DNA from: Plantactinospora sp040120695
GTDB lineage: Bacteria > Actinomycetota > Actinomycetes > Mycobacteriales > Micromonosporaceae
Length of the DNA: 64,000 bases
Reading direction: 5' to 3'
Assembly: GCF_040120695.1 (NCBI RefSeq)
Contig: NZ_JBEEAC010000012.1
Coordinates: forward strand, 1 to 64,000
In this document: one piece after another, positions 1-8,823 of the stretch
How positions within the stretch are numbered: position 1 is the first letter of the stretch
Layout of the letters: every line of letters begins with the position of its first letter
Notes under the pieces: model-generated
The model's database searches: none
What the model was told of the DNA's origin: nothing
What the model saw: the letters and a program-made list of their open reading frames with translations, nothing else
Made by a program: the position numbers and the translations under genes

Positions 1-90
1 CACCGCAAAGCCCGCCACGCCCGACGACTCCTCGACCAGCTCCACCAACTCGGCTACCAGACCACCATCCAACCCATCGAAGCCACCTGA
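1..90 (+). CDS. C-terminal tail of an unidentified protein (partial)
   Basis: The first frame is open from the window edge to a TGA at 88-90 and encodes the last 29 residues of a protein that starts upstream. The tail is rich in Arg and His and has a short amphipathic helix (RRLLDQLHQLGYQ). I do not recognise it. Such tails occur at the ends of some transposases, but nothing here confirms that. Confidence 0.4.
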   Translation, partial: HRKARHARRLLDQLHQLGYQTTIQPIEAT

Positions 91-123
91 TCTCAACCCT
101 CGGCAGGACGCCCGATTTTCGTG

Positions 124-387
124 TCAGCCCAGGACGCTCACGTACTGGCGAGCGGCGGCGGCGCTGCCCTGGATGAGGGTGGCTGCCTCGGTGAGCCGCT
201 GCTTACTCTGCTCCGCACGCTGGATCGCCTCAGCGATCATGGCGTGGTTGGTGCCAGCGGCCACCGCACGGAGACGGGTCAGCACCTGCTCGGTGTTCTC
301 GATCGACGACCGGATCTGGTTGAGCGTGGTGTTTCCCTGCTCGGCGGCCTGGGCGAGCGCGGCTTTGACTTCCTCGATGCTGGCCAT
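124..387 (-). CDS. Small all-helical protein, possibly ESX/DUF6244-like
   Basis: An 87-residue protein that starts MASIEEVKAAL and is almost entirely alpha-helical, with Glu/Gln/Ala-rich heptads and no signal peptide, membrane helix or cysteine. Size and helix pattern recall WXG100/ESX-like and DUF6244 proteins of actinobacteria, but the central WxG turn is absent, so the family is uncertain. The ATG at 387 is preferred over the longer frame to 447 because GGGGAGG lies a few bases upstream. It is divergent from the protease-kinase operon that starts at 625, and the two share a promoter region of about 240 bases. A functional link to that operon is only a guess. Confidence 0.7.
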   Translation of the reverse strand: MASIEEVKAALAQAAEQGNTTLNQIRSSIENTEQVLTRLRAVAAGTNHAMIAEAIQRAEQSKQRLTEAATLIQGSAAAARQYVSVLG

Positions 388-624
388 TCGAGTCCTCCCC
401 GATACCGGATGCCCTGCTGCGGCTGAGCCTGTGTCAGGCCGACCCAAGCCACGTCCAGTGGCGGTTGAACACTATCGGAGACGGTCCAGCCAGTCATCCG
501 GCCTGGCGGCCAGCCGGTCATCCGGTCCGGAAGCGTCGCCGAACTCCGGGGGCCAGCAAGGAAGACCGATTTCCGACCTTGTTACGGGTGGCATCGATCC
601 GACGCGTGCGAATAACGTTGCCGT

Positions 625-2394
625 GTGTCGCATTCGGGCCGCGCTCAGTGGCGGGCATGCATCCGGGACGAGCGCGCCGGAGTCCGCGGTGCCGGCGTCG
701 TCCTCGGCGACCGGCACGTGCTGACCTGTGCACACATTCTCCTCCCGGGCCGGCCCCCCGAGCCGGGCGAGGTACCCGGCAGACCGTCCCGGGACTTCGA
801 GGTGGAACTCGTCGGAATCCGTCCGGGCGTACCGCCGGTCCGGGCCCGGGTGGTCGACGGCTGCTGGAAGCCGCCGCAGGACGACCAACGGGCCGACCTG
901 GCTCTGCTCCGTCTCGCCGAGCCGCTGCCGTCCGACACCGGACCGCTGCTGCGCCGGCTGCCGTCCGGCGCCCGGCGCACGGTACGGATGTTCGGCTTCC
1001 CCGCGATCGTTCCGACCGGGGTCTGGGCCCGGGCTCGGCTTGCCGGGGACGGTGGGCCCGGCGGCGAGTGGATCCAACTCGACTCCGAGTCGACCGGTCC
1101 GGCCGTGGAGCCCGGGTTCAGCGGCACCGCGGTTTTCGACGAGGAGACCGACCAGGTGCTCGGGATCGTGGTCAGCTACCTCGCCGGCCGGGGCTCGGCA
1201 CTGTCCTGGATGATCCCGGTCGAGACGATCATCAGGTACCTGCCCCGGGTCCGCGAGTGGGTCAGCGGCGACTCGGCGGTCGACGCGAGCTTCGCCGCCC
1301 CGGCCGGCCCGGTGGCCACCGACGAGACGGTGGTCCGGCAGCTCACCGACTTCCTCGCCCCGGGCGCACCGCCGGACGCGCAGATCATCGTCACCGCCCC
1401 GGGCTCGGCGGCGCACGCCGCCCTCCGCGACGTCGTCGTGCGGGCCAGTCGGGAGTTCCGGCCCACCGACCGGGGCGGACCCGGGTCGACACCGGTAGGG
1501 GAGCCCTCGCCGGGCCGGATCGATCTGGCGCTCGACGTCTCGAGCCGGACCGTGGACGAGGTCAGCAGCCGGATCGTCAACTGGATGAGCGTCGGTGCCG
1601 CCCCGGAGAAGTCGCTGGCCGACAGCATGGCCGGTGAACCACCGGCGATGAACCTGGTGCTCGACGGCGTGGACCGGGCGGCCGATCCGGCGGCGCTCGT
1701 CGCCGAGGTGGTGCGACCCATTGCCGACCGGGTGGCCGGACGCGACATCCGACTGTTGCTGGTCTTCCACGACGACCACGCGCCGAGCCTGACGAACGCC
1801 GCGCTCGAACTGCTGGCCGCCCGGGTCGCCGACGTACGGGCGGCGGAACAGTCCGTTCGGGAACGGTACGCGTATGTCGCCGCCCGGGTCAGCCCGGTGC
1901 GGGCGCCGTCCTCGCACGAGCCGGGGCTGCGGCTGCGACTGACCGCGCTGCGGGCGGCCGCCATCCGCCCCGGCGACACCCCGCTGCTGCCCGGCATCGA
2001 GTCGTGCCGACGCAGGGCCGACCGGGCACTCGACGCCGCCAGGCAGACCCGCCGGCAACTGGAGGCACTCCTCGACGAACGCGACCGGCTGCGGGACCGG
2101 CTGGACGGTTACCGGTCCGGCGTACCGGCGCCGCTGCGCGAGGACCGGGACCTGACCGCGCTGTACCGCGAGGCCCACGAGGCGCTCTGGCAGGGGCCGG
2201 CGGACCTCGCCGCCTGCGCCGTGCTGGTCGACCGGTATGCCGCGACGATCCGCCGCCGTGCCGCCGAGCACGACGAGCACGACGAGCAGCGTGCCGCCGA
2301 GCCCAGGGGGCAGCGTGCCGCCGAGTCGGACGATCCGGGACGGGGCGACGGGCGGGGCGACGGGCGGGGCGACGGGCGGGGTGCGGCGTGGTGA
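625..2394 (+). CDS. Trypsin-like serine protease with C-terminal degenerate NTPase-like and coiled-coil region
   Basis: A 589-residue protein without a signal peptide, so probably cytoplasmic. Residues 1-215 form a chymotrypsin-fold protease with the full triad visible: His37 in VLTCAHIL, Asp91 in DLALLRL and Ser166 in GFSG. Residues about 230-440 are alpha/beta and contain a Walker-B-like strand (NLVLDGVD) but no good P-loop, suggesting a dead STAND/AAA-type domain. Residues about 450-570 are helical and Arg/Glu-rich, likely a coiled coil. The tail is a GRGD repeat encoded by a 12-base tandem repeat. The GTG start has no clear ribosome binding site. It is the first gene of an operon and its stop overlaps the PknG-like start by four bases (GTGA). 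Cytoplasmic trypsin-like domains of this kind occur in multi-gene signalling and counter-invader systems; the target is unknown. Confidence 0.85.
   Translation: MSHSGRAQWRACIRDERAGVRGAGVVLGDRHVLTCAHILLPGRPPEPGEVPGRPSRDFEVELVGIRPGVPPVRARVVDGCWKPPQDDQRADLALLRLAEPLPSDTGPLLRRLPSGARRTVRMFGFPAIVPTGVWARARLAGDGGPGGEWIQLDSESTGPAVEPGFSGTAVFDEETDQVLGIVVSYLAGRGSALSWMIPVETIIRYLPRVREWVSGDSAVDASFAAPAGPVATDETVVRQLTDFLAPGAPPDAQIIVTAPGSAAHAALRDVVVRASREFRPTDRGGPGSTPVGEPSPGRIDLALDVSSRTVDEVSSRIVNWMSVGAAPEKSLADSMAGEPPAMNLVLDGVDRAADPAALVAEVVRPIADRVAGRDIRLLLVFHDDHAPSLTNAALELLAARVADVRAAEQSVRERYAYVAARVSPVRAPSSHEPGLRLRLTALRAAAIRPGDTPLLPGIESCRRRADRALDAARQTRRQLEALLDERDRLRDRLDGYRSGVPAPLREDRDLTALYREAHEALWQGPADLAACAVLVDRYAATIRRRAAEHDEHDEQRAAEPRGQRAAESDDPGRGDGRGDGRGDGRGAAW
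2342..2377 (+). repeat. 12-base tandem repeat in protease tail
   Basis: Three perfect copies of GGGGCGACGGGC encode Gly-Arg-Gly-Asp units at the C-terminus of the protease, just before the overlapping start of the kinase gene. Confidence 0.9.
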
Positions 2395-4613
2395 CGGAGA
2401 GGTGCAATCGTCCGGACTGCACCGGGACGGTGGACGAGACCGGCTTCTGTGACACCTGCGACCGCCGGCCGCTGCCGGCCCCGATCACCGTGCCGCCGGC
2501 GTCCTCCGGCACCGGTTCGACGGTCTCCGGCGGCCCGTCCTGGCTGGTCGGCGGCTTGGTGCCGTTGCCGGAGCTGGAGCCCGCCGACCCGGTCAGCCGG
2601 CTGCGCGGCGACACCGAGGTGCCCGAGTCGAGCCGGTTCTGCAACGGATGCGGAGCGGAGGTCGGCCGGGGATACGCCGGCCAGCCCGCGTTGCCCGAAG
2701 GAGCCTGCGGCTGGTGCGACACGCCTTTCTCCTTCGTGCCGAAGCTGCGCCGGGGCGACCTGGTGGCCGACCAGTACGAGGTCGACGGCTGCCTGGCCCG
2801 GGGCGGCCTCGGCTGGGTCTACCTGGCCCGGGACACCCACCTGGACGGCAACCCGGTCGTCCTGAAGGGACTTATCACCAACGACGCGGCGGCGCTCCGG
2901 CTGGCGGTCGCCGAACGCCGCTTCCTGACCACCGTCGACCATCCGAACATCGTTCGGATCTTCAACTCGGTCACCCACCGCAATCCACAGAGCGGCGAGC
3001 AGACCGGTTACATCGTGATGGAGTACCTCAACGGGCAGTCGTTGCAGGACGTGCAGGAGGCCGCCGCCCGGGGTACCGCCCCGCTGCCGATCGAGCACGT
3101 GCTCGCGTACGGGCACGAGATCCTCGCCGCGCTGGAATACCTGCACGATCGGGGCCTGCTCTACTGCGACATGAAACCGGCGAACGTGATCCGCTGCCCG
3201 AACCGGATCAAGGTGATCGACATCGGTGGCGTACGCCGGATCGACGACCGCGCCAGTCCGGTGGTGGGTACCGAATTCTTCCAGGCCCCACCCGAGGAGG
3301 TCCGCCGGCACGGGTTGACCGTCCGGTCGGACATCCACACCGTCGGCCGGACCCTCCAGGTGCTCTTCGAGGTCAGCGACGAGGGGAGACCGGCGGCCCC
3401 GGCCGGCCCCGACGGGATCGCGTTCGGGGTGGAGTCCTTCGTCCGGCTGGTCAACCGGGCCGTCGCCGGGTACGACCGCCGGTTCGCCAGCGCGGCGGAG
3501 ATGTCGCAGCAACTCAAGGGGGTGCTCCGGGAACTGCTGTCGGTGCGCACCGGCCGTCCCCATCCGGCGCGGTCGACGGTCTTCGCCCCGACGCCGGTGC
3601 TGCTGGACGGCGGGCTCGGGGCCGTACCGGGGCTGGAGGTCTGGATCAGGGGCGGGACCGGGCTGCTCGACATCGCGCCGCCGGCGCCGTCCTGGGCCGC
3701 CGGCGGCCTGCCACCGCCGATGGTGGACCCCGACGACGAGGCGGTGGACCTGCTGGCGACCGCCGGGGCGGCGGACCCGCGCGGGCTGATCGAAAAGCTG
3801 ACCAACTCCGGCCTGCGTTCGCCGGAGGTCCGGCTCGCGCTCTGCCGGGCGTACCTGGAAGCGGGTGACCTGGACAGCGCGGCCGGCTCCCTGGACGCGG
3901 CGGTCTCCGACCTCGGCGCCCGGGCCGACCACGACTGGCGGATCCGCTGGCACCGGGGCCTGCTCGGGCTGGCTGACGCGGACGTGGCGGCGGCCGAGAC
4001 CGAGTTCAACGCGGCCTACTCCGACTGCCCCGGCGAGATCGCCCCGAAGCTCGCCCTCGGCTTCTGCGCCGAGCACCTGGCCGACTACTCCCGGGCCGGC
4101 CGCTGCTATCAGGCGATCTGGCGGCGTGACCGGAGCGAGGGCAGTGCCGCGTTCGGCCTCGCCCGGCTACGGCTGCGCGACGGCGACCGGGCCGGGGCGG
4201 TGCGGATCCTGGACGAGGTGCCGAGGGAGACCCTGCACTACGAGCGGGCCCGGGTGGCCGCGGTCCGGATCCTCTGCGGCCGGCTGCCGTCCGGCGGCCC
4301 GACCGCCGACGACGTGGCCGAGGCGGTACGCCGGCTGCCCGCGCTGCACCTCGACGGCGGCAACCAGACCGGAGAGGCCAGGGAGAGGTTGACCGCGCTG
4401 GTCCAGGCGGCGGCGCTCGACCTGTTCCGCGACGGCGCCGGGAACGGCCTCGGCGACGGCGGTGAGGTGCTCGGGCCGAGGCCGACCGAGCACGACCTAC
4501 GGCAGCGGCTGGAGCGGTCGATGCGGGTGCTCGCCACGCAGGCCCGGACGCTCGACGACCACGGCGCACTGGTGGACCTCGCCAACGCGGTGCGGCCGAG
4601 GACCCCGTGGTGA
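2391..4613 (+). CDS. pknG: PknG-like Ser/Thr protein kinase with N-terminal zinc ribbons and C-terminal TPRs
   Basis: A 740-residue soluble kinase, close to the 750 residues of mycobacterial PknG and with the same order of parts. The N-terminus has a CxxC-type zinc ribbon (CNRPDC...CDTC), and residues about 85-120 form a rubredoxin-like Cys4 module (CNGC...CGWC). The kinase domain has a glycine loop (ARGGLGWVYLA), Lys159 for ATP, catalytic Asp260 in LLYCDMKPANV and DIG at 277-279 in place of DFG, as in PknG. The region after about residue 430 is helical TPR. PknG phosphorylates the FHA protein GarA/OdhI and so controls glutamate and TCA flux; that role is inferred here. The GTG overlaps the protease stop, so the two are translationally coupled. 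A second GTG lies one codon upstream. Confidence 0.92.
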   Translation: MTERCNRPDCTGTVDETGFCDTCDRRPLPAPITVPPASSGTGSTVSGGPSWLVGGLVPLPELEPADPVSRLRGDTEVPESSRFCNGCGAEVGRGYAGQPALPEGACGWCDTPFSFVPKLRRGDLVADQYEVDGCLARGGLGWVYLARDTHLDGNPVVLKGLITNDAAALRLAVAERRFLTTVDHPNIVRIFNSVTHRNPQSGEQTGYIVMEYLNGQSLQDVQEAAARGTAPLPIEHVLAYGHEILAALEYLHDRGLLYCDMKPANVIRCPNRIKVIDIGGVRRIDDRASPVVGTEFFQAPPEEVRRHGLTVRSDIHTVGRTLQVLFEVSDEGRPAAPAGPDGIAFGVESFVRLVNRAVAGYDRRFASAAEMSQQLKGVLRELLSVRTGRPHPARSTVFAPTPVLLDGGLGAVPGLEVWIRGGTGLLDIAPPAPSWAAGGLPPPMVDPDDEAVDLLATAGAADPRGLIEKLTNSGLRSPEVRLALCRAYLEAGDLDSAAGSLDAAVSDLGARADHDWRIRWHRGLLGLADADVAAAETEFNAAYSDCPGEIAPKLALGFCAEHLADYSRAGRCYQAIWRRDRSEGSAAFGLARLRLRDGDRAGAVRILDEVPRETLHYERARVAAVRILCGRLPSGGPTADDVAEAVRRLPALHLDGGNQTGEARERLTALVQAAALDLFRDGAGNGLGDGGEVLGPRPTEHDLRQRLERSMRVLATQARTLDDHGALVDLANAVRPRTPW

Positions 4614-4656
4614 CGGTCCGCTGGGAGGCGGCGGCGATTCGATGGGAGGTGCCGCG

Positions 4657-6171
4657 GTGACATTGGAGCCCGGTGGGAACAGCCCGCCACACGTCTTCGG
4701 GCTGGAGGTCGTGCAGAACCCGTACCGGTCGACCGCGGACACCGGCATGGCGGTCCTGCTCCGGGTGACGGCGCGGTCCCCGGCCGACGCGGCGGTGCCG
4801 GCGCCGACCTCGGCCGGGGTGGTGGTGCTGGTCGACTGCTCCAGCTCGATGAGCTACCCGCAGTCCAAGATAACGGCGGCCAAGCAGGCCACCCGGGCAG
4901 CGATCGACTGCATCCGGGACGGCAGCCGCTTCGCGATCGTCGCCGGAACCGACACCGCCCGGATGGTCTATCCCGCGCGGTCGTCGATGGCGGTGGCGAG
5001 TGACAGCACCCGGGCGGCGGCGAAGCAGGCCGCCGGACACCTCTACGCCAGCGGCGGCACCGCGATGGGACGCTGGCTGCGGCTGGCGGACCAACTGCTG
5101 AGGCCGTACCCGGAACTGGCGCGGCACGCGATCCTGCTGACCGACGGCCGCAACGAGCACGAGACGCCGGAACAGCTCGAAGAGGTACTGACCGGTTGCG
5201 CGGGCACCTTCGTCTGCGACGCCCGCGGCATCGGCGAGGACTGGGACCACCGTCAACTGTTGCGGATCACCTCCGTGCTGCGCGGCACGGCCGAGGCGAT
5301 CGGCCAGGTCGACGAGCTGGTCGCCGACTTCGAGTCCATCATGGACAGGGCGATGGACAAGCAGGTGCCGGACCTGCGGATCCGGCTCACCACCGCTGCC
5401 GGGGTACGGGTCCGGTCGGTTCGCCAGGAGACGCCGACGATCTCCGACCTCACCGAGCACGCGACCGTGGTGGACGACCGGACCACCGAGTTCTACACCG
5501 GCTCCTGGGCGGGGGACGAGACCCGCGACTTCCTGGTGGACCTCTCGATCGGGTACGGATCCGACGGCGACCGGCCACCGATGGAGGAGGAGGTCCGGGC
5601 CGCCCGGGTGGATCTGCTGATGGCGGGGGAGCGGTGCGCCGCCCCCCGGCCGATCGTGCTGCGCTGGACGGACGACCCGGTGGCGCCGACCCGGATCGAG
5701 CCGGTGATCGCCCAACGCCTCGGGCAGGAGGAACTGGGCGATGCCGTCACCGCCGGCTGCGACGCCCTGGAGGCGGGAGACCGGCAGACCGCCGAGGCAC
5801 AGCTCGGCCTCGCCGTCGGCCTGGCGGAGCGGCTCGGCAACACCGAGGTCCTGCGCCGGCTGGTCGGGCTGGTGGAGGTCACCGGCGACCCCGACCGGCC
5901 GGTACGGCTGAAGGAGGACTGGACCCGCAGTGCGCTGCTGCGGGTGGCGATCAGCTCGGTGATGGTCGGCGACGGCGAGTCGCCGTGGCAGGCCCGCCGG
6001 AAACAGCCCCTGCCGCGGCAGACCCCGCGGTCGGCGGAGCCGGCGGCGGGGACGGGCGCCGCCGACCAGGCCTGTCCGTGCGGACGGATCTCACCGCCGG
6101 GCAGGGCGCGCTGCGAGGCGTGCCGTCGCCCGTTCGGCGCGCCTCCGGCCGATGACGGGGAGCGCCGATGA
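4657..6171 (+). CDS. von Willebrand factor A domain protein with C-terminal zinc ribbon
   Basis: A 504-residue cytoplasmic protein. A vWA domain begins around residue 54 and carries the metal-ion-dependent adhesion motif DxSxS as DCSSSM at 60-65. The following Thr and Asp positions are also present (SGGTAMG; LTDGRNEHE). The middle is a beta-rich region typical of vWA proteins, then a helical segment. The last 33 residues hold a Cys4 knuckle (C473, C475, C486, C489). The GTG at 4657 is chosen because GGGAGGT sits six bases upstream; an in-frame ATG at 4642 would place that site inside the gene. The stop overlaps the next start by four bases (ATGA). Likely a scaffold or substrate-recognition subunit working with the kinase and protease, by context only. 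Confidence 0.88.
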   Translation: MTLEPGGNSPPHVFGLEVVQNPYRSTADTGMAVLLRVTARSPADAAVPAPTSAGVVVLVDCSSSMSYPQSKITAAKQATRAAIDCIRDGSRFAIVAGTDTARMVYPARSSMAVASDSTRAAAKQAAGHLYASGGTAMGRWLRLADQLLRPYPELARHAILLTDGRNEHETPEQLEEVLTGCAGTFVCDARGIGEDWDHRQLLRITSVLRGTAEAIGQVDELVADFESIMDRAMDKQVPDLRIRLTTAAGVRVRSVRQETPTISDLTEHATVVDDRTTEFYTGSWAGDETRDFLVDLSIGYGSDGDRPPMEEEVRAARVDLLMAGERCAAPRPIVLRWTDDPVAPTRIEPVIAQRLGQEELGDAVTAGCDALEAGDRQTAEAQLGLAVGLAERLGNTEVLRRLVGLVEVTGDPDRPVRLKEDWTRSALLRVAISSVMVGDGESPWQARRKQPLPRQTPRSAEPAAGTGAADQACPCGRISPPGRARCEACRRPFGAPPADDGERR

Positions 6172-7385
6172 CGACTCCGGTCGGCTCGACGAAGCCCAAC
6201 CGGACGAAGCCCAACCGGGCGGAACCCAACCGGGCGGTGACCAGCCGGACGGAGCCGGCGGCGGGCGGTGCGGTGCCGCCGAGCACGACCCGGGGTACGC
6301 TGCTGCGCCTGCTCGGCTGCCTGCTCGGCGCGACCGTACTGGTGCTGGCCAGCTCCCTCGCCGTGATCTGGGGCACCCACCGCAGCGCCGAGACCGTACG
6401 CACCCGGAGCGTGCCCGCGGTGATGGAGCTGGCGGCGGTGCGTACCGCCCTGGTCCGGGCCGACACGGCGGCGATCACCAGCTTCCAGACCCGACAGTCC
6501 GGGCTCGTCGGGCCGGGCGAGGAGTACCAGAACCAGATCGCCGTCGCCAGCCAGGGCCTGGCACAGGCCGCCGAGGACATCGGATCGGAGGGCGGCAGCA
6601 GCGGACAGATCCAGGTCGTGGAGGGGCTGCTGGTCGCCTACGTCGGCCTGATGGGGCAGGCTCACGCGCACTACCGGCAGAGTGGGCCGGGTGGTCTGGC
6701 CACCGCCTACGCCTGGTACGCCTCCCGGCTGCTGCACTCCGACGACGGAATCCTCGCCCAGCTCGACACGCTGCTGGCGGCCGAGACCGAGGCGCTGGAA
6801 GCGCGGCTCTCGTCCGGCTGGCTGAGCCCCGGCACGACGCTGCTCTGGGTGCTGCCGGTGCTGCTCCTGCTCTGCCTGCTCGTCGGCGCGCAACGCTACC
6901 TGCGCCGGCGGTTCCGCCGGACGGTCAACTGGGGCCTCGCCGCCGCCACGGTGCTGCTCGTCGTGCTCACCGCCGGTACGTCGTTCGTGTTGGTCTCGAA
7001 GGAGCAGCTCGCCGACGCCCACGCGGAGCTGTCGGAGGTCCGCCGGCTGTCGGCCGAGCAGTCCGCCGGCGCCGACCACCAGGGGATAGCCGCGCTCGAC
7101 GAGCTCCTCGCCGGGTTCTGCTCCCGGGCGGACGGGTGCGCGGTGAGCAGCGACGTGTTCCGGGGCGGTCTCGAAGCCGGGGCGCCGGCACCGGCCGTGT
7201 CCGCGCCGCCGGTGGCGGACCGGGAGGTGCTAAGCCGGGCCGGGGAGGTCGACGACCAGGCGGCGCTGGCCACCGGGGCGACCTCCGGCGCGTTCGTCGT
7301 ACTGCTGCTGGCGTCGCCGATCGCGCTCCTGGTCTGGCTGGGGCTGCGTCCGCGCATCGAGGAATACCGGTACCGGTCGAGATGA
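6168..7385 (+). CDS. Four-helix membrane protein resembling GlnX
   Basis: A 405-residue integral membrane protein. Hydrophobic helices lie near residues 45-66, 221-240, 257-275 and 372-392, giving two extracytoplasmic loops, one helical of about 150 residues and one shorter, with a cytosolic N-tail and a short C-tail. This matches the topology of mycobacterial GlnX, which relays the signal from lipoprotein GlnH to PknG. The N-terminal tail contains an imperfect PNR(T/A)(K/E) repeat from a 15-base DNA repeat. The ATG overlaps the vWA stop (ATGA), and its own stop overlaps the lipoprotein start the same way. Identification rests on topology and neighbours; sequence similarity to GlnX should be tested. 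Confidence 0.8.
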   Translation: MTTPVGSTKPNRTKPNRAEPNRAVTSRTEPAAGGAVPPSTTRGTLLRLLGCLLGATVLVLASSLAVIWGTHRSAETVRTRSVPAVMELAAVRTALVRADTAAITSFQTRQSGLVGPGEEYQNQIAVASQGLAQAAEDIGSEGGSSGQIQVVEGLLVAYVGLMGQAHAHYRQSGPGGLATAYAWYASRLLHSDDGILAQLDTLLAAETEALEARLSSGWLSPGTTLLWVLPVLLLLCLLVGAQRYLRRRFRRTVNWGLAAATVLLVVLTAGTSFVLVSKEQLADAHAELSEVRRLSAEQSAGADHQGIAALDELLAGFCSRADGCAVSSDVFRGGLEAGAPAPAVSAPPVADREVLSRAGEVDDQAALATGATSGAFVVLLLASPIALLVWLGLRPRIEEYRYRSR

Positions 7386-8782
7386 GACTCCGCATGCGAC
7401 GCATCCGTGCCCACCTGGCCCTGCTGCCGGTACTCCTCCTCGGCCTGGGCCTGGGCGGCTGCCTGGGGCAGCACGACGAGGAGACGGTGACCGTGCTCGC
7501 CTCCTGGACCGGCGCCGAGGAGGCGAGCTTCAGGGACGTGCTCAACGCTTTCGAGGAGCAGTACGACGTCGAGGTCGACTACCGGGGCACCCGCGCGGTG
7601 CGGCAGATCCTCCTCGCCGAGGCGCAGAAGGGTACCCCGCCGGACGTCGCGGTGCTGCCGACCCTGAGCGAGTTGGCGGCGTACCTGCGGCGGGGAGTAC
7701 TCCGGCCGCTCGACCGCGATCCCGCGTCGTCGATGAGCCCACAGTGGCGCAGGCTGGCCCAGCTGAACGCGACCGGCGGGCTGGACGTGGTGCCGATCAA
7801 GGCCGACCTGAAGAGCCTCGTCTGGTACCTGCCGGAGCGGACGCCGTTCGGCGCGGCCGGACCGCCGCGAAGCTGGGAGGCGCTGGTCGAGGCCAGCGAG
7901 GCACTGGCGGCGGCCGGGAGGACGCCGTGGTGTGTGGGGATGAGCGCCACCCCGGGCTCCGGCTGGCCGGGGACGGACTGGCTGGAGGACATCCTGCTGC
8001 ACCGCTGGGGGGTGGCCGCCTACGACGCCTGGTCGGCCGGCCGGCTGCGCTGGGACTCCCCGGAGGTGCGGGCCGCCTGGACGGAGTGGGGGCGGCTCAT
8101 CCATCATCCGGGGATGGTCCGGGGCGGTAGCGCCGCCGCCCTGCTGACCGAGTTCACCGACGCCGGCAGGCCGATGTTCACCAGTGAGCCCGGCTGCCTT
8201 CTCGAACACCAGGCGTCGTTCGTGATCGGCATGCGGGCGGGATACCCGGACGACGGGCCGGGCCGGGTCATCCAGGCGGCGGACGTGCGGGCCGCGGACT
8301 TCTTTCCCTTCCCGACCTTCGACGGCGCCGGTCCGGACGGCCGGGGTCGGGACGGCTCCATGGTCTCCGCCGACTTCGCCGGGCTGTTCAGCGACAAGCC
8401 GGCAGCCCGTCACCTGATCGAGTTCCTGGCCACCGACGAGGCACAGCGGATCTGGCAGGGCAGCAGCGCCGGCAGCTTCTTCTCGGTCAACCAAGAGGTC
8501 CGGCAGAGCATCCCGACCAAGCCGGCGGTCGGTGACCGACCGGACCGGCGGCCCGAGGTGAGCGACCGGGTGGCGGAGACGCTGACGGCGAGTCGGAGCC
8601 CGCTCTGTCTCGACGCCTCGGACGTGATGCCGAGCGGGATGGCGAACGCGTTCCAGCACGCCGTACTCGAGTACCTGCAATATCCCGACCGACTCGACTC
8701 GCTGTTGGAGGATCTCGAACGACTCCGCGCCGGCACCGCGCCGGACGAGTGGCTGCCGGGCGCCTGCAGCGCGCCCCGGTAG
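7382..8782 (+). CDS. Solute-binding lipoprotein, family 1 type, last gene of the PknG-like operon
   Basis: A 466-residue exported lipoprotein. The N-terminus has several Arg, a hydrophobic stretch and a lipobox-like LGGC near residue 25, so it should be lipid-anchored outside the membrane. The mature part resembles extracellular solute-binding proteins of family 1 (the sugar-type MalE fold): an early VTVLASWTGAEE segment, PPDVAVLPTLSELAAYL, and late helices ending in a solvent-exposed tail. No ABC permease or ATPase gene is nearby, so it probably serves as a sensor rather than a transporter, like GlnH beside GlnX and PknG in mycobacteria. GlnH itself is a shorter, amino-acid-type (family 3) protein, so the ligand here may differ. 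The ATG overlaps the GlnX-like stop by four bases. Confidence 0.87.
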   Translation: MRLRMRRIRAHLALLPVLLLGLGLGGCLGQHDEETVTVLASWTGAEEASFRDVLNAFEEQYDVEVDYRGTRAVRQILLAEAQKGTPPDVAVLPTLSELAAYLRRGVLRPLDRDPASSMSPQWRRLAQLNATGGLDVVPIKADLKSLVWYLPERTPFGAAGPPRSWEALVEASEALAAAGRTPWCVGMSATPGSGWPGTDWLEDILLHRWGVAAYDAWSAGRLRWDSPEVRAAWTEWGRLIHHPGMVRGGSAAALLTEFTDAGRPMFTSEPGCLLEHQASFVIGMRAGYPDDGPGRVIQAADVRAADFFPFPTFDGAGPDGRGRDGSMVSADFAGLFSDKPAARHLIEFLATDEAQRIWQGSSAGSFFSVNQEVRQSIPTKPAVGDRPDRRPEVSDRVAETLTASRSPLCLDASDVMPSGMANAFQHAVLEYLQYPDRLDSLLEDLERLRAGTAPDEWLPGACSAPR

Positions 8783-8810
8783 AGCGCTGCACGCCGTCCG
8801 GACCCGGCGG

Positions 8811-8816
8811 TACCCT
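8811..8816 (+). promoter_or_regulatory. -10 hexamer for leaderless transcript
   Basis: TACCCT is followed after seven bases by the GTG of the membrane protein gene at 8824, and no ribosome binding site is present. This spacing fits transcription starting at the start codon. Confidence 0.55.
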
Positions 8817-8823
8817 GTCGGCC

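Noticed and set aside
472..2280. 602-codon frame antisense to the trypsin-like protease
   Set aside because: No domain; the protease has all catalytic residues on the + strand.
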